DNA from: Firmicutes bacterium UBA5389
GTDB lineage: Bacteria > Bacillota > DTU025
Length of the DNA: 6,688 nt
Direction of reading: 5' to 3'
NCBI GenBank assembly: GCA_002409965.1
Contig: DHON01000083.1
Location: 1-6,688 of the forward strand
Under the pieces are notes generated by a model that was given only the letters and a program-made list of their open reading frames with translations, was not told the origin of the DNA and ran no database searches. Numbering within the stretch: position 1 is the first letter of the stretch; each line of letters starts with the position of its first letter. Of the stretch, positions 1-2,994 are shown one piece after another. The position numbers were made by a program, and so were the translations under genes.

Positions 1-113
1 AGGGCGTGGGCCGCGGCGCGCCTCTTGGCGCCGGCGGCCCGCACGCTCCACCAGCCGCCCTGCAACCCGATTTCGGGCCCCGCCGTGAGTATTATGTAAA
101 CCGCCTGAGTCAT
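1..113 (-). CDS. Possible N-terminal fragment of an unrecognised protein, cut by the window edge
   Basis: An ATG on the minus strand at 113-111 opens a frame that stays open to the left edge, giving 37 residues that begin MTQAVYIILTAGPEIG and end in an Ala/Arg-rich stretch. Third codon positions are strongly G/C, as expected for a gene in GC-rich DNA. I see no ribosome binding site upstream, and I do not recognise the family. The plus strand is an equal competitor: frame 1 is open from base 1 to a TAA at 97-99, also with GC-rich third positions, and could be the tail of an upstream gene such as the RNase G gene that often precedes rplU. Nothing in the residues confirms that. The true state is undecided. 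Confidence 0.15.
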   Translation of the reverse strand, partial: MTQAVYIILTAGPEIGLQGGWWSVRAAGAKRRAAAHA

Positions 114-220
114 TGTGCACAGGGTTCGCGGAAAGGCTGGGTAGAAAGACACAGCCCGCGCGATCCTGAGGAAGGGTGAAGGGAGGATGGGTCGTGAAGG
201 GATGCGTTGTGGAGCAGTGG

Positions 221-300
221 TGACGTGGTGACGCTGTGACGCGATGACGTTGTGACTTGGTGGGATCGTGGGGTGATGGGATCGTGGGATGATGGGATCG
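221..300. repeat. Degenerate tandem octamer array (ten 8-bp units)
   Basis: Ten consecutive 8-base units each begin with TG. The first five start with TGAC, at 221, 229, 237, 245 and 253. The next five start with TGGG, at 261, 269, 277, 285 and 293. In the second half, units starting TGGGATCG alternate with units ending in TGA, so a 16-base higher-order period appears at 261, 277 and 293. There are no spacers between units, so this is not a CRISPR array. A minus-strand frame crosses the array but gives only a low-complexity Ser/His/Pro peptide, so I treat the stretch as non-coding. Its function is unknown. Replication slippage is the simplest origin. The periodicity appears to resume at 1680, beyond the inserted element. 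Confidence 0.7.
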
Positions 301-305
301 CGAGG
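299..305. repeat. Left direct repeat flanking the element (candidate target-site duplication)
   Basis: The sequence CGCGAGG directly abuts the left terminal inverted repeat and is matched exactly by CGCGAGG at 1680-1686, directly abutting the right one. That is the arrangement expected of a 7-bp target-site duplication. The caution is that CGCGAGG also occurs at 1688-1694 and 1703-1709, as part of a purine-rich repeat, so the match could partly reflect the repeated nature of the target. Confidence 0.6.
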
Positions 306-321
306 CAGAGGAATCGAACGT
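306..321 (+). repeat. Left terminal inverted repeat
   Basis: CAGAGGAATCGAACGT is the inverted match of bases 1664-1679. The reverse complement of the right copy is CTGAGGAATCGAACGT, differing only at the second base. The core of 14 bases is perfect. Similarity fades immediately inside this block, which fits transposase-binding ends rather than a long inverted duplication. Confidence 0.75.
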
Positions 322-363
322 TCACTAATGTGAGCTCAACAGCGCATAAGCAAGCTTTCCGGA

Positions 364-377
364 AGACATTCATGTCT
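364..377. repeat. Short palindrome ahead of the accessory gene
   Basis: AGACAT at 364-369 and ATGTCT at 372-377 form a perfect 6-bp inverted repeat with a two-base centre. It lies in the 90-base untranslated stretch between the left end of the element and the first reading frame. It could be an operator or a small hairpin limiting transposase expression, but short palindromes are common and no function can be shown here. Confidence 0.25.
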
Positions 378-411
378 GGAACTTACTTCTTGGCAGGAAG
401 CTGAGCCAGGA

Positions 412-873
412 ATGTGGAGAGATACAGGTATTCAACGGGGAGGTGCTGACACGGACAACTTGCGCCAGCTCAAAGGTCGCGGCGCCTTGCTGATGCGTAA
501 GCGCAAGGCGCTCGAACGATGCATCCTTAGCGCCGCGGAACATACCGATGGCTGTCTACTGGAGAAGTACAGGAAGTGCGGCAAGCCCCGGTGCAAATGC
601 GCCCAGGGGGAGCTCCACGGATCAGCTCTCTACATCTCCCGAAGGGCAGAGGGAAAGACCCGGTACTAGTACGTGCCGAAGGACAAGGTTGACTTGCCAG
701 AGGTGCTGGTTGCGAGGCACACGAGACTGTACGGGGCAAGGGCGCAGATCCAGAAGATGAACCGGGAGCTCAACGGAGTCCTCGACCGAGTCGTTGAGTC
801 CAAGCGCGTGGAGTTTCCCAAGAAAGGCGAGAAGGGAGATAATGAGACCCATGGCGAATCAGCAGGTTCTTAG
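412..873 (+). pseudogene. DUF6788-like transposon accessory gene, interrupted by an in-frame TAG
   Basis: Read in one frame from the ATG at 412, the product has a Lys/Arg-rich N-terminus and then LLEKYRKCGKPRCKCAQGE with HG close behind. This Cys-rich signature (GKPxCxCA…HG) is what I associate with DUF6788 proteins encoded just before certain DDE transposases. The frame then meets TAG at 667-669 and continues without a shift as YVPKDKV and a helical tail to the stop at 871-873. In relatives the segment around 'GKTR..YVPKD' is continuous, so the TAG is best read as a nonsense mutation. The role is unknown; a DNA-binding helper to the transposase is plausible. The start is uncertain: another ATG at 493 is possible and neither has a convincing ribosome binding site. 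The last 32 bases overlap the transposase start, suggesting translational coupling in the intact element. Confidence 0.7.
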
Positions 874-1500
874 GCTTGACGTCTCCGGGGTGGAGGAAAC
901 CATGAGACTGAGCGAAGAAGTGGTGTTCGTTGAGTCGAAGTTCGGGGGCGACGATCACCTGTTCAACTGGCTAGGCGAAAAGGAGTTTGTGCGTATCTGG
1001 CAGTCGATCCAGCGACATCGCCTATTTCACTACCTTGGACGTATCGGAGCGTCCGACCCAAGTCGTGGAATACTATGACCAACAATGGAACATCGAGAAC
1101 ATGTGGAACAGGGAGCTGAGCCAAAACTGGAACGTACGTAGGCCCATTGGGAGGAAGTTCAGAGCGATATTCGCGCAGATATGCATGGCCGCGATGTGTT
1201 TGAACGCGGTCAGAATCTACGAGGAGCACAAGCCGAAGGACGCGGAGAGACTCAGCCGTGAGATGCGAAAGCAGGGGCGAAAGAGCTACTTGCTTGGCCA
1301 CGGAGCGGTGGTAATCGTACCTGGCAGGCTGATCTACGCAACAATGAGCTACAGGCGGTATGCCGATCTGTCGAGTCTGAAGGTAGCCAGACGTGCAGGC
1401 GAGCTCGTAGCGCAAGGAATGTCGATCGAACAAGCCCTAAAGACAATATCGAACGAGATGGAGACGCAAATCCCTCTTTCAGCTGCATCGGATAGACTTC
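842..1500 (+). pseudogene. DDE transposase remnant with the central region deleted and a frame change
   Basis: The N-terminal part starts at ATG 842 (or 851) behind a GAAGGGAG motif and reads MANQQVLRLDVSGVEE through NWLGEKEFV in frame 2. Near 985-1015 the sense passes to frame 3, where FTTLDVSERP and VVEYYDQQWNIENMWNRE follow. The latter resembles the YREK block of IS4-type DDE transposases. The Glu is kept, while Gln and Leu stand where Arg and Lys are usual. A basic and helical C-terminal segment (RRPIGRKFRAIFAQIC, then AAMCLNAV) completes the similarity. About 50 N-terminal and 160 C-terminal residues remain, so the middle with the first two catalytic Asp residues is gone. The right boundary is approximate, because the frame stays open past the element and into rplU. 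The gene is non-functional. Confidence 0.7.
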
Positions 1501-1663
1501 GCAACACGCTTCCCGAACCCAGGGATGCGAGAGCCCTTGGCATATGCCCCCCTGTCGCCGACACCCTCGACTTACACCCTTCCGCGATGCGAACTCCCCT
1601 CTCGCACAGCCAACTCAAGCTTCGCACTCAGCTCTCATGGCCTCATCCTACTGATTCCCCGGC
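1501..1663. other. Non-coding, pyrimidine-rich right arm of the element
   Basis: This stretch follows the last transposase-like residues and runs to the right terminal repeat. The frame of the transposase remains open, but the translation becomes Pro/Ser/Thr/Leu-rich and unlike a protein domain. The strand is rich in C and T. A 10-bp palindrome, GGCATATGCC, sits at 1539-1548. I see no gene, promoter or terminator that I can support. Confidence 0.4.
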
Positions 1664-1679
1664 ACGTTCGATTCCTCAG
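1664..1679 (-). repeat. Right terminal inverted repeat
   Basis: ACGTTCGATTCCTCAG is the reverse complement of the left end at 306-321 apart from one base. It ends directly at the second copy of the CGCGAGG direct repeat. Its outer edge lies 37 bases before the -35 box of the rplU promoter, so the element stops just short of that promoter. Confidence 0.75.
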
Positions 1680-1713
1680 CGCGAGGGCGCGAGGGGAGAG
1701 CGCGCGAGGGGGG
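1680..1713. repeat. Right flank: direct-repeat copy and continuation of the octamer periodicity
   Basis: CGCGAGG at 1680-1686 is the partner of 299-305. The same heptamer recurs at 1688-1694, exactly 8 bases on, and again at 1703-1709. If the element and one direct-repeat copy are removed, the units of the left array (starting at 221 + 8n) continue in register as CGAGGGCG, CGAGGGGA, GAGCGCGC and GAGGGGGG, up to the promoter. I read this as the right end of one original array split by the insertion. The match is by eye and the units here are more degenerate than on the left. Confidence 0.45.
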
Positions 1714-1716
1714 TGT

Positions 1717-1745
1717 TTGACACCCACCCATGCTTGTGCTATATT
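1717..1745 (+). promoter_or_regulatory. Strong sigma-A promoter of the rplU operon, with extended -10
   Basis: TTGACA at 1717-1722 is a perfect -35 box. TATATT at 1740-1745 is a five-of-six match to the -10 consensus after the ideal 17-base spacer. TG at 1737-1738, one base before the -10, gives an extended -10 element. Transcription is predicted to begin near 1752. It serves the ribosomal genes downstream and lies outside the inserted element, so the insertion has not removed it. Confidence 0.85.
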
Positions 1746-1751
1746 TTAACC

Positions 1752-1877
1752 GCTGTGGGCGACCTTGTGCGTTGCCTCAAGCCGCTCGGGGAAGGCTTGC
1801 AAACGGAGCGCGGAGATTGCACCGCGTTTCCTGCCTTTTCGGCCCCGGCGAGCCCAGAGTGCGAGGGGGTTAAGCGA
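1752..1877 (+). promoter_or_regulatory. rplU 5' leader, candidate ribosomal protein L21 leader RNA
   Basis: The predicted transcript has an untranslated leader of about 125 nt. Two hairpins are clear. The first pairs CAAGCC (1778-1783) with GGCTTG (1794-1799) around a 10-base loop. The second pairs GCGCGG (1808-1813) with CCGCGT (1822-1827), including one G-U pair, around an 8-base loop. A conserved structured leader (Rfam L21 leader) is known upstream of rplU in many Bacillota and is thought to allow autogenous control, so position and structure both agree. I have not aligned it to the family model. A C-run at 1843-1846 could pair weakly with the G-rich ribosome binding site at 1864-1869, which would offer a way to hide it, but this is conjecture. 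Confidence 0.55.
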
Positions 1878-2192
1878 TTGTACGCAATCATCGAAACCGG
1901 CGGTAAACAATACCGTGTATCGCCGGGCCAGGTCGTCCGCGTTGAGAAGCTCAACACTGCTCTTGGAGGAACTGTCGAGTTTGACAGGGTGCTGATGGTA
2001 GCAGGCGAGGACGGCGTCCACGTGGGCAAGCCAGTAGTGGACGGCGCTAAGGTCACCGGCGCAGTCGTAGCGCATGACAAGGCCAAGAAGATTTACGTCT
2101 TCAAGTACAAGGCCAAGAAGCGGATACGCAAAAAGACCGGTCACAGGCAGCCGTTTACGTCTGTCAGGATCGATTTGATCATGACAGCGTAG
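1878..2192 (+). CDS. rplU: 50S ribosomal protein L21
   Basis: The 104-residue product begins MYAIIETGGKQYRV and ends with the basic KKRIRKKTGHRQ segment followed by SVRID, the two hallmark blocks of bacterial L21. The family is usually about 103 residues, so the length is normal. L21 is a 50S subunit protein that binds 23S rRNA. The start is TTG at 1878. The L21 N-terminus aligns exactly there, AGGGGG at 1864-1869 is well spaced, and no ATG is available. The same frame is open upstream through the transposase remnant to 987, so an automatic caller may merge the two into a false 401-residue protein. The gene is first in the ribosomal run, 13 bases before prp, and is probably controlled through its leader. 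Confidence 0.96.
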   Translation: MYAIIETGGKQYRVSPGQVVRVEKLNTALGGTVEFDRVLMVAGEDGVHVGKPVVDGAKVTGAVVAHDKAKKIYVFKYKAKKRIRKKTGHRQPFTSVRIDLIMTA

Positions 2193-2205
2193 GGATGCGC
2201 GTGCC

Positions 2206-2577
2206 ATGACCACTGTCACAGTCTGGCGCTGGGGCGGCCACATGGTAAGGTTCACTGTGCGAGGTCACTCTGGTTGGGCGGAATACGGGCAAGACATCGT
2301 GTGTTCGGCGTTGTCCGCCCTTACTACCGCCGGGGCTAACGGGCTTGCGCAGCAAGCTGGCGTATCCAGAGCCGTAAGGCAGCGCTACGGCGAACTCGAT
2401 TGCATGATACTAGGGTCTCCGTCTGATTCGGAGTGGGACCGGGCTGATGCGATTCTCGAGACGATGCTCGCCGGGATCCGCTCGATTGAGCGGGAATACC
2501 CGGGCACTATATTGGTTATAGAGAAAAACAGGCCTGAACGAGGTCGTGATTTGCAGGCCGGGAGGTGTAGCGGATGA
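2206..2577 (+). CDS. prp: Ribosomal-processing cysteine protease Prp
   Basis: Prp removes the N-terminal extension of ribosomal protein L27 in Bacillota and is essential in Staphylococcus aureus. The 123-residue product has the family pattern of an N-terminal beta strand, a turn, then FTVRGHSGWAEYGQDIVCSA. The catalytic pair is visible as His21 and Cys33, 12 residues apart as in characterised Prp. A Ser/Ala-rich helix and the later YPGTILV strand near residues 98-105 complete the fold. The ATG at 2206 keeps the first strand; a later Met (residue 13) would lose it. AGGGA at 2191-2195 can serve as binding site. The final 18 residues, rich in Arg, Glu and Gly, extend past the usual core and carry the ribosome binding site for rpmA. 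The stop overlaps the rpmA start as ATGA, pointing to coupled synthesis of protease and substrate. Confidence 0.94.
   Translation: MTTVTVWRWGGHMVRFTVRGHSGWAEYGQDIVCSALSALTTAGANGLAQQAGVSRAVRQRYGELDCMILGSPSDSEWDRADAILETMLAGIRSIEREYPGTILVIEKNRPERGRDLQAGRCSG
2561..2566 (+). promoter_or_regulatory. Ribosome binding site that fixes the rpmA start
   Basis: GGAGGT lies 7 bases before the ATG at 2574 and 16 before the alternative ATG at 2583. The spacing selects 2574, which keeps the complete Prp-cleavable extension on L27. The site is inside the 3' end of prp. Confidence 0.85.
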
Positions 2578-2903
2578 TCAGGATGAACCTTCAGCTGTTT
2601 GCGCACAAGAAGGGAATGGGAAGTTCCAGGAACGGGCGTGATTCCCAGGCGCAGAGGCTAGGAATAAAGAAGTACGGCGGACAGCGTGTGACTGCCGGAA
2701 GCATCATCGTAAGGCAGCATGGCACCAAAGTGCATGCCGGAGCCAACGTGGGAATGGGCAGGGACTATACCCTCTTCGCAACCGCCGATGGATGCGTTCA
2801 GTTTGATCGAATCGGCAAGGCCGGAAAGCGGGTCTCAATCGTGTCGGATCCGGAAGCGGCAGTAGTCGGCGTGGAGGCTGCTTCAACTGCCGAAACGATG
2901 TAG
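2574..2903 (+). CDS. rpmA: 50S ribosomal protein L27 precursor with Prp-cleavable N-terminus
   Basis: The 109-residue product starts MIRMNLQLFA and continues HKKGMGSSRNGRDS, the L27 core. The first ten residues match the Bacillota extension (consensus near LxLQFFA) that Prp removes so that the mature N-terminus can reach the peptidyl transferase centre. Cleavage is predicted between Ala10 and His11. Two departures from the usual motif are Leu8 for Phe and His11 for Ser. The core contains LGIKKYGGQ, SIIVRQHGTK and the GRDYTLFA block, all typical. The C-terminus has an unusual tail of about 18 mostly acidic and Ala/Val/Thr residues after VSIVSDPEA; Bacillus L27 stops near residue 94. The gene ends in tandem in-frame stops, TAG then TGA. 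obg, the common next gene, is missing here. Confidence 0.96.
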   Translation: MIRMNLQLFAHKKGMGSSRNGRDSQAQRLGIKKYGGQRVTAGSIIVRQHGTKVHAGANVGMGRDYTLFATADGCVQFDRIGKAGKRVSIVSDPEAAVVGVEAASTAETM

Positions 2904-2994
2904 TGAGAAGCGGGATATGTAGGGGCCTGCATCAGCTTGGCTTGATGTGGGTTCCTTCGTTTTCTGCGCCAATCCTACTAAAGGGGTGGGACTG
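2904..2994. other. Gap between rpmA and the UPF0182 gene
   Basis: The 91-base gap has an imperfect hairpin, CATCA (2930-2934) with TGATG (2943-2947), but no following T-run, so I do not call a terminator. I see no convincing -35/-10 pair. A 16-codon frame runs from ATG 2945 and its stop TGA (2993-2995) overlaps the next start as TGATG, but it has no ribosome binding site. Read-through from the ribosomal genes is the simplest view. Confidence 0.4.

Larger units (their letters stand above)
306..1679 (+). mobile_element. Decayed, internally deleted insertion sequence with a DUF6788 accessory gene and DDE transposase remnant
   Basis: The 1374-bp element is bounded by 16-bp inverted repeats at 306-321 and 1664-1679, identical at 15 of 16 positions, and by exact 7-bp direct repeats just outside both ends. 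Inside, on the plus strand, are a small DUF6788-like gene with a premature stop and a transposase keeping only its N-terminal and C-terminal parts. About 90 bases precede the first gene, and about 180 pyrimidine-rich bases follow the transposase remnant. The central part of the transposase, which would carry the first two catalytic acidic residues, is missing, so the copy cannot move by itself. With both ends intact it might still be moved in trans by a complete relative. I did not assign an IS family. An IS4/IS1634-like DDE enzyme is suggested by the C-terminal motif. Confidence 0.72.

Noticed and set aside
221..300. CRISPR array
   Set aside because: The units are 8 bases long, directly joined and without spacers.
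110..373. 87-residue minus-strand frame over the octamer array
   Set aside because: Its Ser/His/Pro-rich translation simply mirrors the tandem repeat, and the frame crosses the left end of the inserted element.
1685..1713. G-quadruplex upstream of the rplU promoter
   Set aside because: Four G-runs can be counted, but one loop is 12 bases and another has no bases, so a stable quadruplex is unlikely. The runs are explained by the repeat units.
987..2192. A single 401-residue transposase-L21 fusion protein
   Set aside because: A near-consensus promoter, a structured leader, a ribosome binding site and an exact L21 N-terminus at TTG 1878 all lie inside the frame. The linking translation is low-complexity.
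1746..2255. 169-residue minus-strand frame across rplU
   Set aside because: It is antisense to rplU and its leader, with no family resemblance.
2583..2585. Second ATG as the L27 start
   Set aside because: It is 16 bases from GGAGGT and would remove part of the conserved Prp-recognised extension.
2930..2947. Rho-independent terminator after rpmA
   Set aside because: The hairpin is short and bulged and no T-run follows.
2947..2994. GTG at 2947 as the UPF0182 start
   Set aside because: It lacks a binding site and adds residues not seen in the family. ATG 2995 has AGGGG upstream and gives the usual N-terminus.
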